NCBI RefSeq assembly: GCF_936927845.1 | Contig: NZ_CAKZHV010000001.1 | Span: 14,831-78,830 of the forward strand | Length of the DNA: 64,000 nucleotides | Direction of reading: 5' to 3' | From: an uncultured Sphingomonas sp. | Lineage (GTDB): Bacteria > Pseudomonadota > Alphaproteobacteria > Sphingomonadales > Sphingomonadaceae | In this document: positions 26,391 through 34,894 of the stretch, in pieces | Numbering within the stretch: position 1 is the stretch's first letter | Layout of the letters: each line of letters opens with the position of its first letter | Position numbers and translations under genes: made by a program | The notes under the pieces: generated by a model | Databases searched by the model: none | Seen by the model: the letters and a program-made list of their open reading frames with translations, nothing else | What the model was told of the DNA's origin: nothing

Positions 26391-26839
26391 AATACCTCCA
26401 CACGATGATCCGCGTCGCCGATCCCGACAAGACGATCGCCTTTTTCGAAGTGCTGGGATTGAAGGAGGTGCGCCGGATGGAAAATGAGGCGGGTCGCTTC
26501 ACGCTGATCTTCCTCGCAACGCCCGAGGACATGAACGCACCGGGTGAGCGCGCGCGCGCCGAGGTGGAGCTGACCTACAATTGGCCGAACGAGGGCGAGA
26601 CGCCGGAGGAATACACCGGCGGGCGCAACTTCGGCCACCTCGCTTACTACGTCGACGACATCTACGAGACGTGCCAGCGGGTGCAGGACGCGGGCCATAT
26701 CGTCCACCGCCCTCCGCGCGACGGTTACATGGCGTTCGTGAAGTCGCCCGACGGCATCTCGATCGAACTGCTGCAGGAAGGCGGTGCGCGAGCGCCCGCC
26801 GAGCCGTGGAAGTCGATGCCCAACACCGGGAGCTGGTAA
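26387..26839 (+). CDS. gloA: Lactoylglutathione lyase (glyoxalase I)
   Basis: A 150-residue VOC-fold enzyme that isomerises the methylglyoxal-glutathione hemithioacetal to S-lactoylglutathione. It starts at GTG 26387, overlapping the previous stop, with AGGAGA at 26372-26377. Metal ligands are visible as His5 ('YLHTMIRV'), Glu in 'VELTYNW', His in 'FGHLAYYV' and Glu in 'ISIELLQ'. 'GLKEVRRMENEAGRFTLIFL' is a standard family block. Glyoxalase II follows two bases later, so both steps of methylglyoxal detoxification are produced together. Confidence 0.95.
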   Translation: MKYLHTMIRVADPDKTIAFFEVLGLKEVRRMENEAGRFTLIFLATPEDMNAPGERARAEVELTYNWPNEGETPEEYTGGRNFGHLAYYVDDIYETCQRVQDAGHIVHRPPRDGYMAFVKSPDGISIELLQEGGARAPAEPWKSMPNTGSW

Positions 26840-26841
26840 CG

Positions 26842-27591
26842 GTGACGGGCGCGCCCGCATCGGGGCTGGAGATCGTCCGCGTCCCCGTCCTGTCGGACAA
26901 TTATTCGTGGCTGGTTCACGACACCGACAGTGGGGAGACGATCGTGGTCGATCCGGGCGAGGCGCAGCCGGTGCTCGACGCCGCCGCCGCGCGTGGCTGG
27001 ACGATCAACGCGATCTGGACGACGCACTGGCACCCCGATCACGTCGGCGGCAATGCCGGCGTCGTCGCGGCGACCGGCGCGACGGTGATCGGTCCCGAGG
27101 CCGAGCGCGCGAAGATCGGCGCGCTCGACCGCGGAGTGACCGAGGGCGACACGGTGTCGATCGGTGCGCACAAGGCGCGCGTGATGCACGTGCCAGGTCA
27201 CACGTCGGGGCACATCGCCTTTTACCTCGCCGACGACGCCGCGATCTTCACTGGCGACACCTTGTTCGCGCTCGGGTGCGGGCGGTTGTTCGAGGGCAGC
27301 CCTGAGCAGATGTTCGACAATTTCCGCCGCTACGCCGACCTGCCCGGCGAGACGCGCGTCTATTGCGGGCACGAATATACGCAGTCGAACGGCCGCTTCG
27401 CGCTGTCGGTCGAGCCTGCCAACGAGGCATTGGTCGCGCGCATGGCCGAGGTCGACCGCCTGCGCGCCGCGGGCGAGCCGACCGTTCCGACCACCATCGC
27501 CGAGGAAGGGGCGACCAATCCGTTCATGCGCGCGGGCGATGCCGGCAAATTCAAGCGGTTGCGCGAGGCCAAGGATTCTTTTCGCGGTTAG
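26842..27591 (+). CDS. gloB: Hydroxyacylglutathione hydrolase (glyoxalase II)
   Basis: A 249-residue metallo-beta-lactamase-fold enzyme that hydrolyses S-lactoylglutathione to lactate and glutathione. GTG 26842 is two bases after the gloA stop. The binuclear metal motif is 'THWHPDHVGGN', followed by 'PGHTSGH', 'FTGDTLF' and 'YCGHEYTQSN'; the C-terminal substrate-binding part contains 'NPFMR' and 'FKRLREAKD'. Length and motif order are standard. Confidence 0.95.
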   Translation: MTGAPASGLEIVRVPVLSDNYSWLVHDTDSGETIVVDPGEAQPVLDAAAARGWTINAIWTTHWHPDHVGGNAGVVAATGATVIGPEAERAKIGALDRGVTEGDTVSIGAHKARVMHVPGHTSGHIAFYLADDAAIFTGDTLFALGCGRLFEGSPEQMFDNFRRYADLPGETRVYCGHEYTQSNGRFALSVEPANEALVARMAEVDRLRAAGEPTVPTTIAEEGATNPFMRAGDAGKFKRLREAKDSFRG

Positions 27592-27627
27592 AAGCGTTTG
27601 GCAGCAAACAGACGAGGAGTGGATGCG

Positions 27628-28023
27628 ATGCGCAAACTGCCGTTGATAGTGCTGGTCGCGGGCGTCGGGCTGGGTGCGGGCGGCGCCGCGCTTGCCAAGC
27701 GTGACACGCCCGAACTCGCCTACCAGAAACTGATCGCGGGCAAGGTGCCGGGCAAGCCGCAGTCGTGCATCGACACCCGCTTTCGCCAGTCGCAACTCAG
27801 CGCCTATGGCAACAAGCTGATCTACCGCATCAGCGACAAGCTCGTGTACGTCAACGAAACCAACGGCGGGTGCGAACGCGTGGCACAGGGTGACGCGCTC
27901 GTCTCGCGGCAGTATCAGACCCGCGCGTGCAGCGGCGACATCGCGACCACGGTGCAACTGCCGCCGGGGATCACGACCGGCAGCTGCGCGCTCGGCGATT
28001 TCACGCCGTACACCAAACCCTGA
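27628..28023 (+). CDS. Small secreted protein, DUF6491-like
   Basis: A 131-residue protein with a signal peptide ending 'GGAALA' near residue 23. ATG 27628 follows GAGGAG at 27614-27619. The mature part has four Cys ('SCIDTR', 'GGCERV', 'RACSGD', 'GSCALG') and a pattern of the form CID...Y.N...C that resembles DUF6491 proteins of sphingomonads. It is probably periplasmic with disulfides. The function is unknown. Confidence 0.75.
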   Translation: MRKLPLIVLVAGVGLGAGGAALAKRDTPELAYQKLIAGKVPGKPQSCIDTRFRQSQLSAYGNKLIYRISDKLVYVNETNGGCERVAQGDALVSRQYQTRACSGDIATTVQLPPGITTGSCALGDFTPYTKP

Positions 28024-28066
28024 GCGGGCGGCCACTAGCGGCCTGCCGCTGCGAGAGAGGAACGTA

Positions 28067-29401
28067 ATGCCCGACCAGACCGAAGCCGACATGACCGGCG
28101 TCGAACAGCGTATCTCCCCCAAGCCGGAGGTGGACGCGATCGGCGGGCGCACGCTCAAGCCCGCAACGCTGATGATGGGGCACGGCTACGACCCCGCTTT
28201 GTCGGAAGGGTCGTTGAAGCCGCCGGTCTTCCTGACCTCGACCTTCGTGTTCCCCAATGCAGCGGCGGGCAAGCGGCACTTCGAGGGCGTGACCGGCAAG
28301 CGGCCGGGCGGTGCGGAAGGCCTCGTCTACTCGCGCTTCAACGGTCCGAACCAGGAGATTCTCGAGGATCGGCTCGGCATCTGGGAAGGCGCGGAGGACG
28401 CGCTCGCCTTCTCCAGCGGCATGTCGGCGATCGCGACCTTGTTCCTGTCGATGGTCAAGCCCGGCGACACGATCGTCCATTCGGGGCCGCTCTACGCGGC
28501 AACCGAGACGCTGATCGCGCGCGTGCTGGGCAAGTTCGGGATCAACTGGCTCGACTTCCCCGCGGGCGCCACGCGCGAGGAGATCGACGCGGTGATGCAG
28601 AAGGCCGCCGCGGGCGGAAACGTCGCGCTGATCTATCTCGAAAGCCCCGCCAATCCGACCAACGCGCTGGTCGACGTCGAGGCGGTCGCCGCGAGCCGCA
28701 ACGCGGTGTTCGCCGACCATGCGAGCAAGCCGCCGATCGCGATCGACAACACCTTCCTGGGGCCGCTCTGGTCGCAGCCGCTGAAGCACGGCGCCGACAT
28801 CGTCGTCTATTCGCTCACCAAATACGCCGGCGGGCACTCCGATCTGGTCGCGGGCGGCGTGCTGGGGTCGAAGGAGCAGATCAACACGATCCGCGCGATG
28901 CGCAACACGATTGGCACGATCTGCGACCCCAACACCGCGTGGATGCTGCTGCGCAGCCTGGAAACGCTGGAACTGCGCATGAGCCGCGCGGGTGAGAATG
29001 CGGCCAAGGTGTGCGCGTGGCTGCGCGACCAGCCGCAGGTCGAGCGCGTCGGCTATCTCGGCTTCCTCTCCGAGGGCAGCACCGAGGGGCCGGAAGGGCG
29101 GCAGGCCGACATCTACCGCCGCAACTGCACCGGCGGCGGATCGACCTTCTCGCTCTACCTGAAAGGCGGCGAGGCCGAGGCGTTCCGCTTCCTCGACGCG
29201 CTCAAGATCGCGAAGCTCGCGGTGTCGCTCGGCGGGACCGAGACGCTGGCGAGCCACCCGGCGGGCATGACCCATCTGTCGGTCGCCGACGAGCGCAAGC
29301 AGGCGCTGGGGATCACCGACAATCTGGTGCGCATCTCGATCGGGGTCGAGGATGCCGACGACCTGATTGCCGACTTCGCCAACGCGCTGGCGGCGATCTG
29401 A
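28067..29401 (+). CDS. Cystathionine gamma-synthase family PLP enzyme (gamma-synthase or methionine gamma-lyase type)
   Basis: A 444-residue fold-type I PLP enzyme. The PLP lysine is in 'VYSLTKYAGGHSD', with 'FSSGMSAIATLFLS', 'ESPANPTN' and 'IDNTFLGPLWSQPL' around the cofactor. An N-terminal extension of about 35 residues precedes 'MGHGYDPALSEGSLKPP', which is normal in the alphaproteobacterial subgroup. Substrate choice within Cys/Met metabolism cannot be read from sequence alone. GAGAGAGGAA precedes ATG 28067. Confidence 0.85.
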   Translation: MPDQTEADMTGVEQRISPKPEVDAIGGRTLKPATLMMGHGYDPALSEGSLKPPVFLTSTFVFPNAAAGKRHFEGVTGKRPGGAEGLVYSRFNGPNQEILEDRLGIWEGAEDALAFSSGMSAIATLFLSMVKPGDTIVHSGPLYAATETLIARVLGKFGINWLDFPAGATREEIDAVMQKAAAGGNVALIYLESPANPTNALVDVEAVAASRNAVFADHASKPPIAIDNTFLGPLWSQPLKHGADIVVYSLTKYAGGHSDLVAGGVLGSKEQINTIRAMRNTIGTICDPNTAWMLLRSLETLELRMSRAGENAAKVCAWLRDQPQVERVGYLGFLSEGSTEGPEGRQADIYRRNCTGGGSTFSLYLKGGEAEAFRFLDALKIAKLAVSLGGTETLASHPAGMTHLSVADERKQALGITDNLVRISIGVEDADDLIADFANALAAI

Positions 29402-29492
29402 CGCACAACCGCGTGACTTAACGCTTTCCCGCCCGCGTGTTTGCCGCCATCCTGATCGGGCGGCGGCAGACCGCGGGTGATGGAGAGCGAGC

Positions 29493-30953
29493 ATGACCAA
29501 GCGGATCGCGGTGATCGGCGCCGGCATGGGCGGGCTATGCGCGGCGATCCAGGCGCGCGCGGCGGGCCATTTGGTCACGCTGTTCGAGCATGCCGACGCG
29601 GTCGGCGGCACGTGGCGCGCCAACCGCTATCCCGGGGTCGCGTGCGACGTGCCCGCGATCCTCTACCAGTTCAGCTTCGCTCCTAACCCGCACTGGAGCC
29701 ACCATTACGCGCGCGGGCCCGAAATCCATGCCTATACCGAGGCATTGGTCGAACAGTTCGGGCTCGCTGAGGTGTTGCGGCTGAACGAGGGCGTCACGCG
29801 CGCGGTGTGGGACGAGGCAAGCGCGACCTGGGCGGTCGAGACCGAATGCGGTGCGCGCGAGACATTCGACGCGATCGTCCCCGCGCTCGGGCAACTCTCG
29901 CGCCCGCAACTGCCCGACATCGCGGGCCTGGGCGACTTCGCCGGACAGACCTTCCACGCCGCCGAATGGCCCGATGGTCTCGATCTTACCGGCAAACGGG
30001 TCGGTGTCGTCGGATCGGCGGCGAGCGCGGTGCAGTTGATCCCCGAAGTCGCCAGACAGGCCGCGCACCTCGTCGTGTTCCAGCGCACGCCCAATTGGAT
30101 CATCCCGCGCAACGACACCGCGGTCACGCCCGAGGCAAAGGCGCTGATGGCGACCAACCTGGAGGTCGCGATGCGGCTGGGTGCGGCGAGCCGGGCGATG
30201 ATCTTCGACAATGCCGACACGTTTTTCTGGCAGGCGTTCAAGTGGACGCCCGAGGGGCGCGCCGCCTTTACCCGCACCGCGCTCGACCATCTCGAGGCGC
30301 AGGTGGCCGATCCGGCGCTGCGCGCGAAGCTGACCCCCGATTACCCGATCGGGTGCAAGCGCATCCTGATCTGCGACGATTTCTATCCCGCGCTGTGCCG
30401 CGACAACGTCACGCTGGAGACGAGCGCGATCGCGCGGATCGAGGCGGGCGGCGTGCGCACCGCCGACGGCTTTCACGACCTCGACGTGCTGATCTTCGCG
30501 ACCGGGTTCGAAACGACGGCGTGGAACTGGTCGATGGAGGTGGTGGGCGAGGGCGGCCGCACGCTCGCCGAGGCATGGTCCGACGGGCCCGAGGCGTATC
30601 TGGGGATCATGGCGTACGGTTTCCCCAACATGTTCATGCTCTATGGTCCCAACACGAACCTGGGGCATAATTCGATCAGCTTCATGATCGAGCAGCAGGT
30701 CGGCTTCATGCTGCGCGCGCTGGCGGCGGCGGACAGCGACGGGGCCCGCACGGTGCGCGTCACCGCGGAGGGGCAGGCGCGCTTCAACGACGCGATCGCG
30801 CAGACGCTCGCGCAGACGGTGTGGGCCGATCCGCATTGTCGCAGTTGGTACAAGGCAGCGAACGGGCGCGTGTACCAGAATTGGTCGGGTAGCTGCACCG
30901 ACTATGCCGCGGCGACCGCCGAGATCGACCGCGCCGCAGTGGCGATCGGCTGA
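29493..30953 (+). CDS. Flavin-containing monooxygenase, Baeyer-Villiger type
   Basis: A 486-residue FAD/NADPH enzyme. FAD-binding 'IGAGMGGLCAA' lies at the N-terminus, 'GGTWRANRYPGVACD' is a typical Baeyer-Villiger block, and the NADPH site is 'VGVVGSAASAVQ'. The fingerprint reads 'FAGQTFHAAEWP', matching FxGxxxHxxxWP with Ala where Thr is common. It probably inserts oxygen into a ketone or hydroxylates a lipophilic compound, and the substrate is unknown. GGAGAG precedes ATG 29493. Neighbours give no pathway hint. Confidence 0.87.
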   Translation: MTKRIAVIGAGMGGLCAAIQARAAGHLVTLFEHADAVGGTWRANRYPGVACDVPAILYQFSFAPNPHWSHHYARGPEIHAYTEALVEQFGLAEVLRLNEGVTRAVWDEASATWAVETECGARETFDAIVPALGQLSRPQLPDIAGLGDFAGQTFHAAEWPDGLDLTGKRVGVVGSAASAVQLIPEVARQAAHLVVFQRTPNWIIPRNDTAVTPEAKALMATNLEVAMRLGAASRAMIFDNADTFFWQAFKWTPEGRAAFTRTALDHLEAQVADPALRAKLTPDYPIGCKRILICDDFYPALCRDNVTLETSAIARIEAGGVRTADGFHDLDVLIFATGFETTAWNWSMEVVGEGGRTLAEAWSDGPEAYLGIMAYGFPNMFMLYGPNTNLGHNSISFMIEQQVGFMLRALAAADSDGARTVRVTAEGQARFNDAIAQTLAQTVWADPHCRSWYKAANGRVYQNWSGSCTDYAAATAEIDRAAVAIG

Positions 30954-31000
30954 ACGCGATCCGCCTCGCCTCGCCGCGCGATGTGTGGCAGGCGGGCGCC

Positions 31001-32179
31001 ATGGAACAATTCGATGCGATCGTGCTCGGCGCCGGTGGCGCCGGGCTGATGTGCGCGGCCGTGGCGGGACAGCGCGGTCGGCGCGTCGTCGTGCTCGACC
31101 ACGGGCACGAGCCGGGGCGCAAAATCGTCATCTCGGGCGGTGGGCGGTGCAATTTCACCAACCGCGAGGCGGTGGCCGATCGCTACGTGTCGACCAACCC
31201 GCATTTCGCCAAGTCGGCGCTTGGCCGCTACACCGCGGCCGATTTCCTTGCGCTGGTCGAGCGGTACGGGATCGCGTGGCACGAGAAGACGCTGGGGCAG
31301 TTGTTCTGCGACGGCTCCGCGCGGCAGATCGTGTCGATGCTGCTGGACGAGTGCGACAAAGGCGCGGTAACGTTGCGGCTGGGCGGTCAGCTCGGCGAGA
31401 TCGGCCATGCCGACGCGCGCTACACGGTCGAGCACGACGGGCGGCGCTACGTGGCGCCTTCGCTGGTGATCGCGACCGGCGGGCCGTCGATCCCGAAGCT
31501 TGGCGCGACTGGCTTCGCCTATGATCTGGCGCGACGGTTCGGGTTGAAGGTGGTCGAGCCGCGCCCCGCGCTGGTGCCGCTGACGCTGCCGGGCGAGGAG
31601 GCGCTGTTCCGCGCGCTGTCGGGTGTCGCGACGCCGGTGGTGGCGGGCTCGCTGCCCGCGAAGGGGCGCGGCGCTTCGTTTGCCGAGGCGGCTTTGTTCA
31701 CGCACCGCGGCCTGAGCGGCCCCGCGATCCTGCAGGTGTCGTCCTATTGGCGTCCGGGCGAGGCGGTCACGATCGACCTCGTGCCGGGTGCTGCGCCCGG
31801 CTGGCTGCGCGAGGCCAAGCGCGCGCGCCCGCGAAGCACGCTCGCGTCGGTGCTGCCGCTGCCGGGACGGTTGAGCGACGCGCTCGCCGAGATGATCGGC
31901 ATCACCGAACTGGGGACCGCGACCGATCGCGTGCTCGAAGATGCCGAGCGTCGGCTCGCCGACTGGCGCTTCCACCCGAACGGCACCGAAGGGTTCGCCA
32001 AGGCCGAGGTGACGGTCGGCGGCATCGCTACCGCGGGTCTGTCGTCGAAAACGATGGAAGCGCGCCACCTGCCCGGCCTGTACGCGATCGGCGAGGCGGT
32101 GGACGTGACCGGCTGGCTGGGAGGCTACAATTTCCAATGGGCGTGGGCGAGCGGCTGGGCGGCGGCGCAGGCGGTGTGA
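31001..32179 (+). CDS. HI0933/YhiN-family flavoprotein
   Basis: A 392-residue NAD(P)/FAD-dependent protein. It has 'LGAGGAGLMCA' for FAD, the diagnostic 'GRKIVISGGGRCNFTN', 'LVIATGGPSIPKLGATG' and the C-terminal 'YAIGEAVDVTGWLGGYNFQ'. The family is widespread, and its reaction has not been firmly established. I use ATG 31001; GTG 30983 would add six residues. It starts 47 bases after the monooxygenase gene and may share its transcript. Confidence 0.9.
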   Translation: MEQFDAIVLGAGGAGLMCAAVAGQRGRRVVVLDHGHEPGRKIVISGGGRCNFTNREAVADRYVSTNPHFAKSALGRYTAADFLALVERYGIAWHEKTLGQLFCDGSARQIVSMLLDECDKGAVTLRLGGQLGEIGHADARYTVEHDGRRYVAPSLVIATGGPSIPKLGATGFAYDLARRFGLKVVEPRPALVPLTLPGEEALFRALSGVATPVVAGSLPAKGRGASFAEAALFTHRGLSGPAILQVSSYWRPGEAVTIDLVPGAAPGWLREAKRARPRSTLASVLPLPGRLSDALAEMIGITELGTATDRVLEDAERRLADWRFHPNGTEGFAKAEVTVGGIATAGLSSKTMEARHLPGLYAIGEAVDVTGWLGGYNFQWAWASGWAAAQAV

Positions 32180-32262
32180 ACTAGATCACGACCCTTTCCG
32201 CGCTTGCGTCGGCGATGACCCGAGCGCACTTTCCGCGCGGCAGGTGACGCGAGGGGGCGGGG

Positions 32263-32658
32263 ATGGCGGTAACGGGCATCGGCGGCATCTTCTTTCGGGC
32301 GGCCGACCCGGAGCGGTTGTCCGATTGGTACCGGACTCACCTGAACGTCGGCGCGGGCTGCATGACGGCGGACATCGCGTCCGCGCGCGCCAAGCCCGAT
32401 CCGTGGTTCTGGCGCACCGGCGGCGGCCCGGTCGTGTTCGCGCCATTCCCTGCCGACAGCGATTATTTCTCAGCGGATCGCCAGTGGATGCTAAATTTCC
32501 GCGTTGACGCGATCGATCGGATGATTGCGGCACTGCGCGATGCCGGCATCGCGGTGGAGACGCGTGCCGAATGGGACGAGGCAGGCATCGGGCGCTTTGC
32601 CCGCCTGCACGATCCCGAGGGTAATCCGATCGAATTGTGGGAACCGGCGGAGGCCTAG
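32263..32658 (+). CDS. VOC-family (glyoxalase/dioxygenase superfamily) protein
   Basis: A 131-residue protein with one pair of VOC modules: 'GIGGIFFRAADPERLSDWY' opens the first, and 'RFARLHDPEGNPIELWEP' closes the second with the typical Glu. The usual first metal His is replaced (Phe in 'IFFRA'), so metal binding is doubtful. GAGGGGG precedes ATG 32263. Function unknown; it is not glyoxalase I, which lies at 26387. Confidence 0.85.
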   Translation: MAVTGIGGIFFRAADPERLSDWYRTHLNVGAGCMTADIASARAKPDPWFWRTGGGPVVFAPFPADSDYFSADRQWMLNFRVDAIDRMIAALRDAGIAVETRAEWDEAGIGRFARLHDPEGNPIELWEPAEA

Positions 32659-32679
32659 CCCGTCGATCCCCAAACTGCC

Positions 32680-33963
32680 TCAGCCGTCGCCGACGCGCTC
32701 GATATCGGCGCCGACCGCCGACAGCTTCTCCTCCAGCCGCTCGTAACCGCGGTCGAGGTGGTAGATACGGCTCACCTGCGTCTCGCCGTCCGCGACAAGG
32801 CCGGCGATGATGAGGCTCATCGACGCGCGCAGGTCGGTCGCCATCACCGGCGCGCCGACGAGGCGGTCGACGCCCTGGACGACGGCGGTGCGGCCGCGCA
32901 CCTGGATGTCGGCCCCCATCCGCGCCAGCTCGGGTACGTGCATGTAGCGGTTCTCGAAGATCGTTTCGGTCAGCACGCTGGCGCCGTCGGCGCGGCACAG
33001 CATCGCCATGAACTGCGCCTGCATGTCGGTCGCGAAGCCGGGGAAGGGCGCCGTGGTGATGTTGAGCGGGCGCAGGCGGTTCGGCGCGGCGACGCGGATC
33101 GTGCCGCGGCCGATCTCGACCTCGACGCCGGCCTCGCGCAGCGCGTCCAGCGTCGCGCCCATCTCGTCCGCGCCGATGTTGGTCAGCGTCACGTCGCCGC
33201 CGGTAATCGCGGCGGCGCACGCGTAGCTGCCCGCCTCGATCCGGTCGGGCATGACCGAATAGGTCGCCCCGTGCAGCTCGCGCACGCCCTCGATCTCCAG
33301 CGTCTCGGTCCCGATACCCTGGATCGACGCGCCCATCGCGACGAGGCAGCGGCACAGATCGACGATCTCGGGCTCGCGCGCGGCATTCTCGATCCGGGTC
33401 GGGCCGGCGGCGGTCACCGCGGCCATGACGACATTCTCGGTCGCGCCGACCGAGACGACCGGGAAGCGATAGCTGCCGCCCGACAGCCGTCCGCCGGGTG
33501 CGGAAGCCGTGACATAGCCCGCGCTCATCTCCAGCTTCGCGCCGATCGCCTCCAGCGCTTTCAGATGGAGGTCGATCGGGCGGTTGCCGATCGCGCAGCC
33601 GCCGGGCAGCGACACGCGCGCTTCGCCCGCGCGCGCGAGAATGGGGCCGAGCACCAGGATCGACGCGCGCATCTTGCGCACGATGTCATAGGGCGCCTCC
33701 GCGCTGGTGAGCTGCCCGGCGCGGATCGTCATCACGCGGCCGAACTCGTCGGGGCGCGACCCCTCGATCCGGGTCGAAGCGCCCAATTGGTTGAGCAGGT
33801 GGCCGAAGCCGTCGACGTCGGCGAGCCGGGGCAGGTTGCGCAGCGTCAGCGGCTCGTCGGTCAGGATCGCGCACGGCATCAGCGTGAGTGCGGCGTTCTT
33901 CGCGCCCGAGATGGGGAGATTGCCCGACAGCCGATTGCCGCCGCGAATAAGGATACGGTCCAT
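32680..33963 (-). CDS. murA: UDP-N-acetylglucosamine 1-carboxyvinyltransferase
   Basis: A 427-residue enzyme that makes the first committed step of peptidoglycan synthesis, adding enolpyruvate to UDP-GlcNAc. The start 'MDRILIRGGNRLSGNLPISG' and Lys22 are standard. The catalytic cysteine, target of fosfomycin, is Cys123 in 'SLPGGCAIGNRPIDLHL'. 'FPTDMQAQFMA' of other species appears as 'FATDMQAQFMA'. The gene stands alone, convergent with the VOC gene and divergent from the Crp/Fnr regulator. The 186-base interval to that regulator holds no other gene. Confidence 0.97.
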   Translation of the reverse strand: MDRILIRGGNRLSGNLPISGAKNAALTLMPCAILTDEPLTLRNLPRLADVDGFGHLLNQLGASTRIEGSRPDEFGRVMTIRAGQLTSAEAPYDIVRKMRASILVLGPILARAGEARVSLPGGCAIGNRPIDLHLKALEAIGAKLEMSAGYVTASAPGGRLSGGSYRFPVVSVGATENVVMAAVTAAGPTRIENAAREPEIVDLCRCLVAMGASIQGIGTETLEIEGVRELHGATYSVMPDRIEAGSYACAAAITGGDVTLTNIGADEMGATLDALREAGVEVEIGRGTIRVAAPNRLRPLNITTAPFPGFATDMQAQFMAMLCRADGASVLTETIFENRYMHVPELARMGADIQVRGRTAVVQGVDRLVGAPVMATDLRASMSLIIAGLVADGETQVSRIYHLDRGYERLEEKLSAVGADIERVGDG

Positions 33964-34149
33964 CCCGCTTCATCTATCGCGCCGACCCGCCGCCGCCAAG
34001 CGTCGCGCACCGATCGGGCGCGTCTACGACCAGGCGACGTCTAAGGATCCGCGCGAAATACCGACAGGATTGCTCACCCTTGATCGATTTTAATGCGTGG
34101 GGCGCCGCGTGGCTCATAAGCGGCAAGAATAACAAGGGGTTTCGACTGC

Positions 34150-34887
34150 GTGCGGGTACGTTCCTTCGTCGATCGAATCGACGAGTTTCTTCCGTTGTCC
34201 TTGTCCGAGCGCGAAGCCCTGACCGCCTTGCAGGGGCGCACGCGCTCGCTTCGGCGCGGCGCGGTGCTGGTGCGCGAGAACGACCGCACTAGCGACCTGT
34301 TCGTGTTGAAAAGCGGCATGTTGATGAGCTACGTGCTGACCGACGACGGCAGCCGGCAGATCCTGCGCTTCCTGTTCCCGGGCGACGTGACGGGCGCGTC
34401 CGCGCTCGCTTACTCCAACTCGCCCGAGAGCGTCGCGGCATTGTGCGAGAGCGTCGTGTGCCTGTTCGACCGCACCCAGGTCGCCGACGTGCTGGCGCGG
34501 CACCCGCGGCTCGCGCTGGCGCTGACCGCGATCGATCAGGCCGAGCGCGCGGCGATGACCGACCGGCTCGCGGGGCTGGGGCGCACCTCGGCGCAGGCGC
34601 GGATCGCGGCGGTGCTGCTCGACCTGCGCGACCGGCTACGCCGTACCGGCGAGGACGTGGCGAGCGGTTTCACGCTGCCGCTGACGCAGGAGGAGATCGG
34701 CGACGCGAGCGGGCTGACCGCGGTGCACGTCAACCGCATGCTGCGCCAGTTGGAGGACATGGGGCTGATCGTGCGCACCGGCACGCGCGTGACGCTGTCC
34801 GACGAGACGCGGTTAAAGCGCGCGGCGAAATACGTCGACCGGCTCGCCGCGATCGACCTGTCGTGGATGGTGTCCGCCGGCGCGTGA
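34150..34887 (+). CDS. Crp/Fnr-family transcriptional regulator
   Basis: A 245-residue regulator with an N-terminal cyclic-nucleotide-binding fold (about residues 25-140, 'LRRGAVLVRENDRTSDLFVLKSG') and a C-terminal winged helix with recognition segment 'TQEEIGDASGLTAVHVNRMLRQL'. It lacks the N-terminal Cys cluster of FNR, so it is closer to FixK/Crp-type proteins and no oxygen sensing can be claimed. The start is GTG 34150, with AAGGGG about ten bases upstream. TTGATCGATTTTAA at 34080-34093 resembles one half of an FNR/FixK box and might be an autoregulatory site, weakly supported. Confidence 0.88.
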   Translation: MRVRSFVDRIDEFLPLSLSEREALTALQGRTRSLRRGAVLVRENDRTSDLFVLKSGMLMSYVLTDDGSRQILRFLFPGDVTGASALAYSNSPESVAALCESVVCLFDRTQVADVLARHPRLALALTAIDQAERAAMTDRLAGLGRTSAQARIAAVLLDLRDRLRRTGEDVASGFTLPLTQEEIGDASGLTAVHVNRMLRQLEDMGLIVRTGTRVTLSDETRLKRAAKYVDRLAAIDLSWMVSAGA

Positions 34888-34894
34888 ACCCGGC

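Noticed and set aside
29402..29492. Terminator between the PLP enzyme and the monooxygenase
   Set aside because: CCGCC/GGCGG arms can pair, but the stem is imperfect and no T-run follows.
34080..34093. FNR/FixK box before the Crp/Fnr gene
   Set aside because: TTGAT-CGAT-TTTAA has one perfect half but only three of five matches in the other, and the regulator lacks FNR cysteines. Too weak to call as a feature.
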